A DNA stretch of 64,000 nt from an uncultured Dysgonomonas sp. (GTDB lineage: Bacteria > Bacteroidota > Bacteroidia > Bacteroidales > Dysgonomonadaceae). This document shows positions 55,494 through 64,000 of the stretch, piece after piece. The notes under the pieces were generated by a model. That model saw nothing but the letters and a program-made list of their open reading frames with translations. It was not told the origin of the DNA and ran no database searches. The position numbers and the translations under genes were made by a program. The stretch lies in the NCBI RefSeq assembly GCF_900079725.1, contig NZ_LT599032.1:618948-682947 (forward strand), written 5' to 3'. Position 1 is the first letter of the stretch. Every line of letters starts with the position of its first letter.

Positions 55494-55694
55494 GAAGTTG
55501 TCTAGACTTTTCAAATCTGATAACATCATGAAACAAATACCCTCTTTGTCATTTTGAACAGAGCGAATTGAATTGAAAATCGACGGAGTCAAAATCGGCG
55601 GAGCGAAGTGTAGCCAAATATCTCTTGAGAAACGAGATGCTTCCTATCGTCAGCATGACAAAAAGATATGAAAATAAAAAGTCTAGACAACTTC
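55494..55694. mobile_element. MITE-like element with 18-bp terminal inverted repeats
   Basis: GAAGTTGTCTAGACTTTT (55494-55511) and its exact reverse complement (55677-55694) bound a 201-bp segment. A second, inner pair is related: CTTTGTCATTTTGA at 55544-55557 and, reversed, TCAGCATGACAAAAAG around 55649-55665. The interior contains a recognisable AGATGCTTCCTATCGTCAGC segment common to short Bacteroidota repeats. AAAAACAT occurs just outside both ends (55480-55487 and 55700-55707), possibly a target duplication. No coding frame; non-autonomous or a folded RNA element. Confidence 0.6.
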
Positions 55695-55713
55695 TACGAA
55701 AAAACATAAAAAA

Positions 55714-55844
55714 GTGTCAAGTTTGTCAAGTTTTATACTTAAAACCTAAATGTGAAAAAATAGAAAGTTAAAAGTAAATGATGGATTAAAAAAAGTTACA
55801 ATGGAAAAATATGGTGAAAGCTGTCAAGTTTGTCAGGTTTTAAC
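55714..55844. repeat. two GTCAAGTTTGTC repeat units
   Basis: GTGTCAAGTTTGTCAAG at 55714-55730 and CTGTCAAGTTTGTCAGG at 55821-55837. Same family as at 8137, 8359, 19761 (reverse) and 42724. Confidence 0.75.
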
Positions 55845-56024
55845 AATATGCTGCAAACATAGGTTAATTCAATACTGTTTAGAGAAAGTATTCGTTAATA
55901 AACAACTCCGGAATGTTACTCATTAAACATCCGGCGATGAGTTTCTTTTATCATGCAACTAAATATGATAAATGAAAACTCTCAAAATATTTCTATCTTT
56001 GAACTTCTATTTTGAGTAATATCT

Positions 56025-56648
56025 ATGAATCAAAAATATCCTTCCATACTGCTGGAGAATGCAGTAAATGAATTTGCCCGCCTACCCGGTATAGGCCGTA
56101 AAACGGCACTACGCCTTATCCTACATCTGCTAAGGCAGGATGATGCGATGGTAGACGGTTTTGCACAATCGCTGGTCGCGCTGAAACATGAAGTAAAATA
56201 CTGCAAAGTATGCCACAATATCAGTGATGCCGAAGTGTGTCCTATTTGCCAGGATAAGTCACGGGATGCCACAACAATCTGTGTAGTGGAAAACATAAAG
56301 GAGGTAATGGCTATCGAAAACACCATGCAGTTCAGAGGACAGTATCACGTACTTGGCGGCATCATTTCCCCTATAGACGGGATAGGCCCTGCCGACCTGG
56401 AGATAGAAAGCCTGGTGGAACGTGTATCGCAGGGAAATATCAATGAGGTCATTCTCGCCCTGAGCACGACAATGGAGGGTGATACCACTAACTTCTATAT
56501 CTATAAGAAACTGGCACCTTATGATGTAAAGGTGTCCATGATAGCCAGGGGAATCTCCATCGGAGATGAAATAGAATACGCCGACGAGGTCACTCTCGGA
56601 CGTTCGATACTGAACCGGACGTTATTCAATGAATCGTACAAGATGTGA
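56025..56648 (+). CDS. recR: recombination protein RecR
   Basis: 207 residues. Acts with RecF and RecO to load RecA in recombinational repair. The N-terminal helix-hairpin-helix is [18 protein letters not shown], the C4 zinc finger is C60-xx-C63...C72-xx-C75, and the Toprim domain starts at [14 protein letters not shown], with [12 protein letters not shown] and [12 protein letters not shown]. Complete. TATCTTTG (55994-56001) ends 23 bases before the ATG and is a likely -7 element. Confidence 0.97.
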   Translation: MNQKYPSILLENAVNEFARLPGIGRKTALRLILHLLRQDDAMVDGFAQSLVALKHEVKYCKVCHNISDAEVCPICQDKSRDATTICVVENIKEVMAIENTMQFRGQYHVLGGIISPIDGIGPADLEIESLVERVSQGNINEVILALSTTMEGDTTNFYIYKKLAPYDVKVSMIARGISIGDEIEYADEVTLGRSILNRTLFNESYKM

Positions 56649-56690
56649 AAGTGAAGAATTATCCAACAACCCGCAACTGTAATTTATTGT

Positions 56691-56698
56691 TATATTTG
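56691..56698 (+). promoter_or_regulatory. -7 element upstream of the HAD gene
   Basis: TATATTTG followed by CAT, about 50 bases before the ATG at 56749. Confidence 0.5.
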
Positions 56699-56748
56699 CA
56701 TTATTCTTAACAACAATACAATGTTGAAACTTGTAATCAATCAAACAT

Positions 56749-57204
56749 ATGGTAATCGCAGTAGATTTTGACGGAACAATTGTAGAGCACGAATACCCTA
56801 AGATAGGTAAAGCAATACCTTTCGCTATAGAGACATTGCTCCAACTACAGAAAGAAGGGCATATTCTCCTCATGTGGACAGTACGCGACGGCGACTTACT
56901 TCAGGAGGCAATAAACTATTGTGAAAAGAAAGGCCTGAAATTCTATGCAGCCAACAAGAACCATCCCGACGAAGATGTATCGACCGCCTCACGCAAGTTG
57001 AATGCCGAAATGTTTATCGACGACCGCAATCTGGGCGGGTTGCCCGACTGGGGAGTTATCTACCATGCAATAAAAGCAATGGAAAGAGGTGAAACTTCAT
57101 TTGAAAGGATAATGATGTCATCAGGTGAAAACCAACGTATACGACGCAGGAAGAAGAATTTCTTTATCCGTCTGGGGGAAATGTTTGAGAACAACAGATA
57201 CTGA
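56749..57204 (+). CDS. HAD-like hydrolase
   Basis: 151 residues of the HAD superfamily. Motif I is VIAVDFDGTIVEHEYP with nucleophile Asp6, and motif III/IV is around FIDDRNLGGLPDWG. The cap is minimal (about 40 residues), so it probably takes small substrates or proteins. It ends in a basic RRRKKNFFIRLGEMFENN tail. The start gives a complete fold. The reaction is unknown; phosphatase is most likely. Confidence 0.85.
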   Translation: MVIAVDFDGTIVEHEYPKIGKAIPFAIETLLQLQKEGHILLMWTVRDGDLLQEAINYCEKKGLKFYAANKNHPDEDVSTASRKLNAEMFIDDRNLGGLPDWGVIYHAIKAMERGETSFERIMMSSGENQRIRRRKKNFFIRLGEMFENNRY

Positions 57205-57286
57205 AATAATTAAGAATGAATAATTAAAAATTAAGAGTGGTGCAGGCGATTCGTAATGCATCATTTATAACTCATTATTAGAAAAC

Positions 57287-57814
57287 ATGTTGCTGAAGAA
57301 TACACATATATCGTTAAGGGCTGTGGAGCCTGAAGACTTAGACCAACTCTATTGCTGGGAAAATTCTACTGCGCTGTGGGTGCATGGCAATACACTTGCC
57401 CCGTATTCAAAGCTCGTATTGCGGCAGTATATAAATGATGCATTGGAAATGGACATTTTCCAGAGCAGGCAACTACGCCTGATGATAGACCTGACCGACG
57501 ACAAAACCACTATCGGAACAATAGACTTGTATGAAATAGATGCACATAACCGCCGGGCCGGTATCGGAATACTGATAGACGAAACATATCGCAAGAAAGG
57601 CTATGCTTCGCAAGCTCTAAGCCTGATGGCCGATTACGCCTTCAATTTTCTATACCTTCATCAGTTGTATGCATACATATCCGTCAGCAATATAAAGAGT
57701 ATCGGGCTTTTCGCGAAAGCCGGATACAAAGAAGTCGGTATACTTAAAGAGTGGATACAAAGAGGTGATAAGTTTGAAGACGTACAATTATCTCAATTAA
57801 TTAACAACAAGTAG
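57287..57814 (+). CDS. GNAT acetyltransferase (RimJ/SpeG-like)
   Basis: 175 residues of the Acetyltransf_3 type. LRAVEPEDLDQLYCWEN is the usual N-terminus, AHNRRAGIGILIDETYRKKGYASQAL carries the acetyl-CoA loop (YRKKGYASQA) and the C-terminal SVSNIKSIGLFAKAGYKEVGILKE is typical. It could acetylate a ribosomal protein, polyamine or drug. It stands 14 bp before the Sua5/YrdC gene and may be cotranscribed. Confidence 0.87.
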   Translation: MLLKNTHISLRAVEPEDLDQLYCWENSTALWVHGNTLAPYSKLVLRQYINDALEMDIFQSRQLRLMIDLTDDKTTIGTIDLYEIDAHNRRAGIGILIDETYRKKGYASQALSLMADYAFNFLYLHQLYAYISVSNIKSIGLFAKAGYKEVGILKEWIQRGDKFEDVQLSQLINNK

Positions 57815-57828
57815 TTTAAACAATTACA

Positions 57829-58392
57829 ATGAACGAAGATATAAAAAAGGCTTTCGACGTACTGGTAGCAGGAGGCCTTATCCTTTACCCAACCGATACT
57901 ATCTGGGGAATCGGTTGCGATGCAACCAATGAGGAGGCAGTACGGAAAGTATATGAATTGAAGAAGCGTGTAGATAGCAAAGCGCTTATTACACTGGTAG
58001 ACAACCCTGTGAAGCTCGATTTCTATATAGATGGAGTGCCCGAAATAGCATGGGACCTGATAGAAATATCTGATAAGCCTCTTACCATAATATATGATAA
58101 TGCCCGCAATGTGGCACCCAACCTGATAGCGGAAGATGGCAGTCTTGCTATCCGCGTTACAAAGGAAAGCTTTTCACAAGAGCTTTGTAAACGTTTCCGC
58201 AAAGCGCTTGTTTCTACATCCGCCAATGTAAGTGGAGAGCCATCTCCTGCAAATTTCAGTGAGATAAGTGATGAGATCAAAAACGGAGTGGACTATATTG
58301 TCGAATACAGACAAGACGACATTTCCAAATCAAAAGCTTCAAGCATCATTAAACTAGGTAAATCGGGGGAAGTAAAAGTAATAAGGGAATGA
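57829..58392 (+). CDS. threonylcarbamoyl-AMP synthase (Sua5/YrdC/TsaC family)
   Basis: 187 residues, the short YrdC form without the Sua5 domain. ILYPTDTIWGIGCDATNEEAVRKVYELKKR is the family hallmark, followed by KPLTIIYDNARNVAPNLIAEDGSLAIRV and STSANVSGEPSPANFSEI. It makes threonylcarbamoyl-AMP for t6A modification of tRNA. Its stop overlaps the next start as ATGA (58389-58392). Confidence 0.95.
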   Translation: MNEDIKKAFDVLVAGGLILYPTDTIWGIGCDATNEEAVRKVYELKKRVDSKALITLVDNPVKLDFYIDGVPEIAWDLIEISDKPLTIIYDNARNVAPNLIAEDGSLAIRVTKESFSQELCKRFRKALVSTSANVSGEPSPANFSEISDEIKNGVDYIVEYRQDDISKSKASSIIKLGKSGEVKVIRE

Positions 58393-58955
58393 CAGTTATA
58401 CATGAAGATAAGCTATTGGAAAGTATATCCTACGCCAATGGGATAAGTAAAGAAACATTTGACCAATGTACATTCTCGAAATGTGATTTCTCCAATGCCA
58501 GGATTACAGGTTGCAGTTTTACCGATTGTGTCTTTACCGACTGTAATTTCGCCATGACCGATCTATCGCAAACCACATTGAATAACGCAGAGTTTAGAAA
58601 CTGTAAAATACTGGGTGTGAAATTTAACCACTGTCACGATTTTATTTTTCAGGTGGGTTTTGATAAATGTATGCTGGACTACAGTTCGTTCGAGAAACGG
58701 AAGATGATAAAAACACATTTCAAAGATTCATCGCTCAAAGGTGTAGACTTCGCAGGTGCTGATCTCAAGCAATCGAAATTCATCAACTGTGACCTGAACG
58801 AAGCTATATTCTACAATTCTAATATACAAGAGGTAAACTTCACCTCTGCATTCAACTATATAATAGACCTTAGCCAAAACCAGATAAAAAAAGCCCGTTT
58901 CTCGAAAGACGGATTAGCCGGATTGCTGAGCCAGTTTGACATTGTGATTGAATAG
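58389..58955 (+). CDS. pentapeptide-repeat protein
   Basis: 188 residues. From about residue 25 to 165 it has pentapeptide repeats of the A(D/N)LXX type, for example FDQCTFSKCDFSNARITGCSF and DFAGADLKQSKFINCDLNEA. These fold as a right-handed quadrilateral beta-helix. Qnr proteins of this type protect gyrase from quinolones, but this protein may have another role. It overlaps the YrdC gene by four bases, so they are coupled. Confidence 0.88.
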   Translation: MTVIHEDKLLESISYANGISKETFDQCTFSKCDFSNARITGCSFTDCVFTDCNFAMTDLSQTTLNNAEFRNCKILGVKFNHCHDFIFQVGFDKCMLDYSSFEKRKMIKTHFKDSSLKGVDFAGADLKQSKFINCDLNEAIFYNSNIQEVNFTSAFNYIIDLSQNQIKKARFSKDGLAGLLSQFDIVIE

Positions 58956-58970
58956 AAATATAAATCAGTA

Positions 58971-59000
58971 TTGCCTTATCCTATTCTTTTACTATCTTTA
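58971..59000 (+). promoter_or_regulatory. promoter of the FAS1/SusD-like gene
   Basis: TTG (58971-58973), a 19-base spacer and TATCTTTA (58993-59000), one mismatch from the -7 consensus. The ATG is 33 bases on. Confidence 0.55.
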
Positions 59001-59033
59001 TTACCTAACTACTAATATTAACCCTAAAAGACA

Positions 59034-61013
59034 ATGAAAAAAGCCCTTAACCTATGCATTGCCATGCTATTCCTTTCGTTTATAATGATAGCCTGCGAGG
59101 ATAAAGAGAAAGATGAAAACCCACTTCCTTCGGCCGGCCAAAAAGAGATGCTGGAAGTTGTAAAAGGCCTGGAGAAGATATCCGAAGTATCGGGCTTCAC
59201 GAATGCACTGAAGAAATTAACTCCCGAGCTCGACTTTGAAGAAACCCAGCTAACTGTGTTAGCCATAAAAGATCCTACAGTCAAAGCAACCGAATCCGGC
59301 TACTATGGGTATACAGCAGAGGCACTGAAACGTCACATAGTAAAGGGTAATCAAGATTTCGGGCAACTTGGAAGTGATACTCTGATTCTTAAAAGCATAT
59401 CAGACGATGTCTTATATGCAACAAAAGTGAATGGACAAATACAGATCAATGGAATTCCACTGGCCTCAAATGCTCCGGAAAAAGCGGGCAACAGTTATAT
59501 ATATGTTGTTTCAAAAACTGTACCCGAAGTAAAGGATATCCCGGATACAAAATATAAAATGACCTTTACTATCCATGAATGTAATGAAAAGTGGTCTTCT
59601 GAAAACAATAAGGAAAGTTCCGTTTCGGAAAATTCCACTATTACTTTTTACAAAAAGAACGGGGAAATATATGCTGCCATAGATAGCATAAGAACAGACG
59701 ATAAAGGTATAGGTATATATAGGCATAACTATGCAGAAGGACTTTATTATACTGTAAGAAAAGATCTGAAAGGGCCTATATTTAACGGGTATCTGGTAAG
59801 AGGAATATTTACATCCCAAAGTCAAATAGATTCATATGCCCAGTACAGAACAAACACATCTCTTGATCTAGTAAAGCCAGGAACACTAAAGCTATCTGAT
59901 ATCAATGGTGACGGAATCATCAATAAAGAAGATATGCTCTCTACTAAATACTTTTTTGCAGAAAACAATGAAACTGACGATATTTTCATCGTTTCAAACA
60001 ATTTAATACTGCCTGAGGGTTTTATTACGATAGAGAATCTGCCTTTGATAAAAGAAAGCCTCGATGAGACATTTACGTCGTTTGTCTCTTTCAATTATAC
60101 CACCAATAAACGACTATCCGCTCCCGAAGAAAATAATTTACGGTATCCGGATTTATATAATCTAAGATCGTCAGAATTTATGTATGACAGAGGATATAGA
60201 TATATCAATAACTTTCTCAAAGTAGCTACAATCATCGAAGAGCCGGGTTACCCCGAACATATCAAAAAAGAATGGAACAAGATGGCAGCCAGGCTTTGGG
60301 CTCAATATGCTTATGTATATACAGTAATGACCAGCTATTATGGAGACTTGGTAATCGTTACCAGACCTCTCACTGTAGACGAAGTTCTGAATGTAACACG
60401 AAATCCGAAAGCTGAAGTATTGCATTATATAGAAAGCCTTATAGATAAGGTATCTCGTCCCGAAGCCGATGTGGTAAGAGCTCTTGTTGCACGGTTGTAT
60501 ACGAATGAACATGAATACGCGAAGGCTCGTCAATTGGCACTCGATGTCGTTAACAGAGGAAATTATTATTTACCGGATAACAGTAACAGCTCCGATCATG
60601 AAACCAATGCAGAAGTTATGCTGGGAGGCTATGTAATCACAGATATTCCTGATCAAAAAGGGAAATATACCCATCCGGTGAGATTTACCGAAGTAATGCT
60701 CACTTTAGCCGAGTGCGAGTTGGAGTTAGGTAAAATTGCTGATGCAACCTTAAGTATCAATGAGATATTAGCAGCAAAAGGAAAACCTTTATACTATGAC
60801 GGTATAACAGCCCAAACACTGAGAGACGCCATTCGTAAACTGTGGAAGGATGAAATGAATAAAGAAGGTTTTGATTATATGCTCCTCAACCGATGGGATA
60901 TACTGATAACCACGCTTGGCCAATTCGGAGCACTGGACTATAACAAATTACTCCCTATACCTCAAAGAGAAATTGATAACAATCCGAATATTAAACAAAA
61001 TCCGGGATATTGA
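59034..61013 (+). CDS. FAS1-domain/SusD-RagB-like chimeric lipoprotein
   Basis: 659 residues. Lipoprotein signal ending IMIAC (Cys21). Residues about 35-165 look like a fasciclin (FAS1) domain: LEKISEVSGFTNALKKLTPELDF, TVLAIKDPTVKA, LKRHIVKGNQDFGQL, VNGQIQINGIPLAS, GNSYIYVVSKTVPEV. A middle section carries an EF-hand/dockerin-like calcium loop DINGDGIINKED at residues 289-300. From about 400 to the end it is SusD-like: YAYVYTVMTSYYGDLVIVTRPL, VVRALVARLYTNEHEYAKARQLALDVVNRGNYYL, and the canonical final LLPIPQREIDNNPNIKQNPGY. No SusC/TonB transporter is beside it. Confidence 0.82.
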   Translation: MKKALNLCIAMLFLSFIMIACEDKEKDENPLPSAGQKEMLEVVKGLEKISEVSGFTNALKKLTPELDFEETQLTVLAIKDPTVKATESGYYGYTAEALKRHIVKGNQDFGQLGSDTLILKSISDDVLYATKVNGQIQINGIPLASNAPEKAGNSYIYVVSKTVPEVKDIPDTKYKMTFTIHECNEKWSSENNKESSVSENSTITFYKKNGEIYAAIDSIRTDDKGIGIYRHNYAEGLYYTVRKDLKGPIFNGYLVRGIFTSQSQIDSYAQYRTNTSLDLVKPGTLKLSDINGDGIINKEDMLSTKYFFAENNETDDIFIVSNNLILPEGFITIENLPLIKESLDETFTSFVSFNYTTNKRLSAPEENNLRYPDLYNLRSSEFMYDRGYRYINNFLKVATIIEEPGYPEHIKKEWNKMAARLWAQYAYVYTVMTSYYGDLVIVTRPLTVDEVLNVTRNPKAEVLHYIESLIDKVSRPEADVVRALVARLYTNEHEYAKARQLALDVVNRGNYYLPDNSNSSDHETNAEVMLGGYVITDIPDQKGKYTHPVRFTEVMLTLAECELELGKIADATLSINEILAAKGKPLYYDGITAQTLRDAIRKLWKDEMNKEGFDYMLLNRWDILITTLGQFGALDYNKLLPIPQREIDNNPNIKQNPGY

Positions 61014-61040
61014 TCAGAATACAAGGAACAGATAGAAGAA

Positions 61041-61067
61041 AAAGGTGGCTTTATGAGCCGCCTTTTA
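61041..61067 (+). terminator. intrinsic terminator of the FAS1/SusD-like gene
   Basis: AAAGGTGGCT pairs with AGCCGCCTTT, including a T-G pair, around TTATG, followed by TTATAT. Confidence 0.8.
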
Positions 61068-61119
61068 TATGATTGCCAGATAATGAGTCGGCTGGTCGAG
61101 AATAAAAGATTATAAAAGG

Positions 61120-61149
61120 TTGTTCTACCTTATCTTTTTTATATTTTTG
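61120..61149 (+). promoter_or_regulatory. promoter of the glycerophosphotransferase gene
   Basis: TTG (61120-61122), a 19-base spacer and TATTTTTG (61142-61149). It implies a start site near 61156 and so excludes starts further upstream. Confidence 0.75.
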
Positions 61150-61180
61150 TGCTCGGAATGATAAATTGATGCCTGTATTC

Positions 61181-62239
61181 ATGAAGAAGTATTTGTTTTT
61201 TGTTTCCCTATCGTATTCATACACCATCCTTCGTCCTTTACAAAACGAAATATGGAGAAGAGGCGACGACGTAGCATGGTATATCGAAGATTCTGCTCCC
61301 GTATGCCTATATGACAACGAGAAACAATTGAAAACAATCAAAGAAGTCATGGAATACAACCCCATTGCAGTATTTGTTCCGGGGGTACGTGTTTATGACT
61401 TTTTCCCGGGGCTGAAAGTAGAAGTATTTCACGGATTATACTACAAACGGGGTGATTATGGCGACCACTACAAAATCCGGGGATTCTTCGACATTTACTG
61501 TACCACCAGCCCAATGTTTACACCGCGTTTTAAAGAGTTGGAACAAAAATACGGATTCTTTAAAGTATATGAGACCGGCTGGAGTAAGTTTGACGGATGG
61601 CTTCCCTCTCCCGAAGGCGAAACTTCAAGTACGAAACCAACTATTGTATTTGCACCCACTTTTACTAAAAATATGGAATCGGCCTCAGTCCTTCATGATA
61701 AGATAGAAGAACTACTGAAAAAGAAAGACTGGATATGGTTGTTTTCTTTTCATCCTAAGATGGTTAAAGAAACTGTTGACCGTTACAAAATTCTGGCTCA
61801 ACAATATGGCAATGCTGTTTTTTGTGAAACGGAGGATAAAGCGGACCTATTCCGGCAATCAGATGTAATGTTAAGCGATACCTCATCTGTTATTTATGAA
61901 TATCTCTGGTTTAACAAACCGGCTGTAACATACAAAAACACGTTTCCGGCTAACCATCTTATAAACATAGATACCCCTGATCTGCTCGAAGAGGCATTGG
62001 AGAAAGCCCTGAAACGACCAGCTGATCTGATGGAAAATATCAGGCTGTTTATGGAAGAAGTACATCCTTTTCGTGATGGTAAATCATCGGCTCGTATTCT
62101 CGATTCTGTCGACGACTTCATTGCACACTATAAAGGTAAGATAAAAAAGAAGCCTTTAAACCTGTATCGCAAATACAAGCTTCGCAAAAAAGCCGGATAC
62201 TATCCCTTTGGCCCGCGCTACAAAAAGCTATCTGAATAA
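61181..62239 (+). CDS. CDP-glycerol glycerophosphotransferase-family protein
   Basis: 352 residues from the ATG at 61181 (MKKYLFFVSLSYSY). The ATG at 61169 is in frame and would add four residues; the TTG before it is unlikely. It is a teichoic-acid-type TagB/TagF glycosyl/phosphotransferase fold: VEVFHGLYYKRGDYGDHYKIRGFFDIYCTTSP, TIVFAPTFTKNMESASVLHDKI, LFSFHPKMV, LFRQSDVMLSDTSSVIYEYLWFNKPAVTY. Here teichoic acid itself is unlikely; a glycerol- or ribitol-phosphate-like decoration of LPS or capsule is inferred. Single gene. Confidence 0.87.
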   Translation: MKKYLFFVSLSYSYTILRPLQNEIWRRGDDVAWYIEDSAPVCLYDNEKQLKTIKEVMEYNPIAVFVPGVRVYDFFPGLKVEVFHGLYYKRGDYGDHYKIRGFFDIYCTTSPMFTPRFKELEQKYGFFKVYETGWSKFDGWLPSPEGETSSTKPTIVFAPTFTKNMESASVLHDKIEELLKKKDWIWLFSFHPKMVKETVDRYKILAQQYGNAVFCETEDKADLFRQSDVMLSDTSSVIYEYLWFNKPAVTYKNTFPANHLINIDTPDLLEEALEKALKRPADLMENIRLFMEEVHPFRDGKSSARILDSVDDFIAHYKGKIKKKPLNLYRKYKLRKKAGYYPFGPRYKKLSE

Positions 62240-62934
62240 CCTGTTTATACGTCTGGCTATTTATATCGGGACGGAATATTCTTTACAGGGATTCATTCTA
62301 TACCCTAACAATCCCTTTATACTTTTTCCGATCAATCGGCCAGCATACCTTTTCTGACAATATTTAACACATAAAAAGTCCATTTTTCGACCAACCAACT
62401 ATACCGTAACACAAATAAATCACAAAATAGACACCTTCACTCAAAAAGCATGTCAACTATCGACACTACCTTTAAGAAAACACACATACATCGCTTACGG
62501 AAAGAGTTAATACACTTAAATATCCCCTTTTTATAAGTTTTGATAAATTACTTTTACTGCCGAAGATTTAATAAAGACAAAAGACTCAAATTCAAAACAA
62601 TTTGACTTTAGCAGCAATGAAATGAAGCAAACAAAAGCTATCATATATAATTTGCGTCTGTCTGTTTTTTTAGGAAACAGTAACAGTTAGCAAGTTAATT
62701 GTAATATGAGAGTAGTAATAAGTAAAAGTATCTACACAACTGAGAAATTTGTCTCCATCTTATCTTCTTAATTATTTAGTTCACTATTAAAAAATTATGC
62801 ATTGAATACTTAATCATAAAATTTACAATATAGGCTTACCAAACTTAGCACATTTATTATACTATTTTTGAATAGACATTAAGGCAAAAAGACATAAGAC
62901 AAATTGATAATAAAGAACGTTAATAAATTTTGAC
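62240..62934. other. gene-free region before the last gene
   Basis: About 700 bases of AT-rich sequence without an open frame or terminator that I can defend. TATTTTTG (62863-62870) may be a -7 element for the following gene, with a 65-nt leader. Confidence 0.55.
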
Positions 62935-64000
62935 ATGAAACTACAAACACACAGATTTTTGTACCTGTTGCTGTTGGCTATAATTATTTCAGTACAGGTC
63001 GACGCACAAGTAACTGTTGGCTCAAATCTTACTCCTTTAGATGGAGCTTTACTTGATTTGAAGCAAAACGATAATATCAACTCCAATTCTACAAAAGGCC
63101 TTTTGAATGCCCGCGTATATCTGATAGGACTAGATAAGATGGATCCGTGTATCAAAACTGAAGACCTTCAGGCTGGAGACAAAGAGTCACACATTGGTTT
63201 ATTAGTTTACAACATTACAGATTCATTGGAGGTCGGCTTATGCCCGGGATTACATGTATGGGATGGCATTCAATGGATAAGATTACCGGAACCATGCTAT
63301 AATCCACTTGATCCGGAATTGATAAATTCTCCGAATTGTTACATTGTCCCGCCTAACGGAGGAGTGTCTGAAGAAATACCAGTAGGTAAGCCATATCTGG
63401 TATGGGAACAGCGTTCCGATTTAGGGACTTTCGATGACAAAGCAAAAGTTTTTGTTGATCTGATTTGGCAAGATAAAAAAGACCTCATAGAAAAAGTTGA
63501 ACTATCGACTGGAGATAAAGGCGGTTTTTCTAAATTTAAAGTTACCACTAAGGCAGGAAGCACCGAAGGCAATGCTCTGGTGGGTATACATATAGGCCCC
63601 AACGGAGATGCCACAGATCCCATATATTGGTCATGGCATATATGGGTAACAGGTTTTGATCCTGAAGCTACATCCTATACACATGATAACGGAGAGGCTA
63701 CTTATATTTTTATGGATCGTAATCTGGGGGCTGTAAAAATGGATGCAGGAGCTGCACCTTCCGAACCTTATTTCGAGGATGCCATGGGATTATTATATCA
63801 GTGGGGAAGAAAAGACCCTTTCACAGCTTCCACATCATTTTATAATGATCCTGATATACGTGAGTTATATGACATTAACAATAATGTACTGACTGAACAA
63901 AATGAATTTGACTTTTCGGGAGCTTCGGGAAATGGAATAAAACATGTAGAAGTTGCAGCAAACACAACTTCCAACCTGAAAAAATCAATACAGAATCCTA
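62935..64000 (+). CDS. secreted surface protein, 3' truncated by the window
   Basis: The frame is open from the ATG at 62935 to the end (355 codons). MKLQTHRFLYLLLLAIIISVQ followed by VDAQ is a signal peptide. It continues VTVGSNLTPLDGALLDLKQ, a segment common at the start of many exported Bacteroidota proteins. Residues about 220-330 have WSWHIWVTGFDP, YIFMDRNLGAV and GLLYQWGRKDPF, a FISUMP/fimbrillin-associated pattern of secreted Bacteroidota proteins. It could be a fimbrial tip, adhesin or other surface lectin-like protein. The rest is outside the window. Confidence 0.8.
   Translation, partial: MKLQTHRFLYLLLLAIIISVQVDAQVTVGSNLTPLDGALLDLKQNDNINSNSTKGLLNARVYLIGLDKMDPCIKTEDLQAGDKESHIGLLVYNITDSLEVGLCPGLHVWDGIQWIRLPEPCYNPLDPELINSPNCYIVPPNGGVSEEIPVGKPYLVWEQRSDLGTFDDKAKVFVDLIWQDKKDLIEKVELSTGDKGGFSKFKVTTKAGSTEGNALVGIHIGPNGDATDPIYWSWHIWVTGFDPEATSYTHDNGEATYIFMDRNLGAVKMDAGAAPSEPYFEDAMGLLYQWGRKDPFTASTSFYNDPDIRELYDINNNVLTEQNEFDFSGASGNGIKHVEVAANTTSNLKKSIQNP

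Noticed and set aside
62862-63155. minus-strand open frame at the start of the last gene
   Set aside because: The plus-strand frame has a signal peptide, continues for over 350 codons and shows domain motifs, so the minus frame is a shadow.

Overview
The window reads as a chromosomal segment of a low-to-moderate GC member of the Bacteroidales. The evidence is promoters of the TTG-N19/20-TAnnTTTG type, many short Bacteroidota lipoproteins, a SusD/RagB-like protein, S46 and tricorn-like S41 peptidases, DUF4494 and DUF3667 proteins and a long-tailed ribosomal protein S16. A Dysgonomonas or Parabacteroides-like genus is plausible, but the sequence alone does not prove it. Most genes are housekeeping. 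I see no prophage, CRISPR array, integrated element or defence island.

Layout. 1-1314 is the end of a phosphoglucomutase/phosphomannomutase. 1712-7935 is a four-gene multidrug efflux operon (MarR regulator, RND adaptor, RND pump, outer-membrane factor) with a probable MarR operator at its promoter. 8486-15652 holds a double GNAT protein, a small lipoprotein pair, a SulP transporter, rubrerythrin, a GT4 glycosyltransferase and a FemAB-like protein. 15701-20561 holds a beta-propeller protein, tRNA-Ala, an oxyR/yggS/DUF4494 unit and an orphan terminase-small-subunit-like gene. 21205-27520 holds a tricorn-like protease, a Spy-like LTxxQ protein, a lipoprotein phosphatase and a small ATPase. 28403-33560 is a lepA...speA unit, followed by two membrane or lipoprotein genes.

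35393-41464 is a minus-strand cobalamin late-pathway cluster (cobQ/cbiP, a CobC/CobD-like aminotransferase, cbiB, a PduO-type adenosyltransferase, cobU) behind a cobalamin riboswitch. 41898-50641 carries a B3/B4 protein, the NAD(P)HX repair enzyme, an M23 peptidase, tRNA-Glu, rpsT, rpsP, hemW and an acyl-CoA ligase. 50867-58955 has a flippase, an S46 dipeptidyl peptidase, a SUFU protein, recR, a HAD protein, a GNAT, a Sua5/YrdC protein and a pentapeptide-repeat protein. 59034-64000 ends with a FAS1/SusD-like chimera, a CDP-glycerol-type glycerophosphotransferase and the start of a secreted surface protein.

The least explained material is between the genes. Several dispersed repeat families recur: GC-rich elements of about 200-430 bp (three copies), a hairpin family built on CACAAAGGGCACAAAGG, short GTCAAGTTTGTCAAG units (six copies), CAGTAAACAGT units and a 201-bp MITE-like element with 18-bp perfect terminal inverted repeats. 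One repeat cluster lies inside a variable hairpin of the cobalamin riboswitch. That insertion, the FAS1/SusD fusion without a SusC partner, and two palindromes sitting on promoters are the observations most worth following up. I did not find a convincing new multi-gene system.
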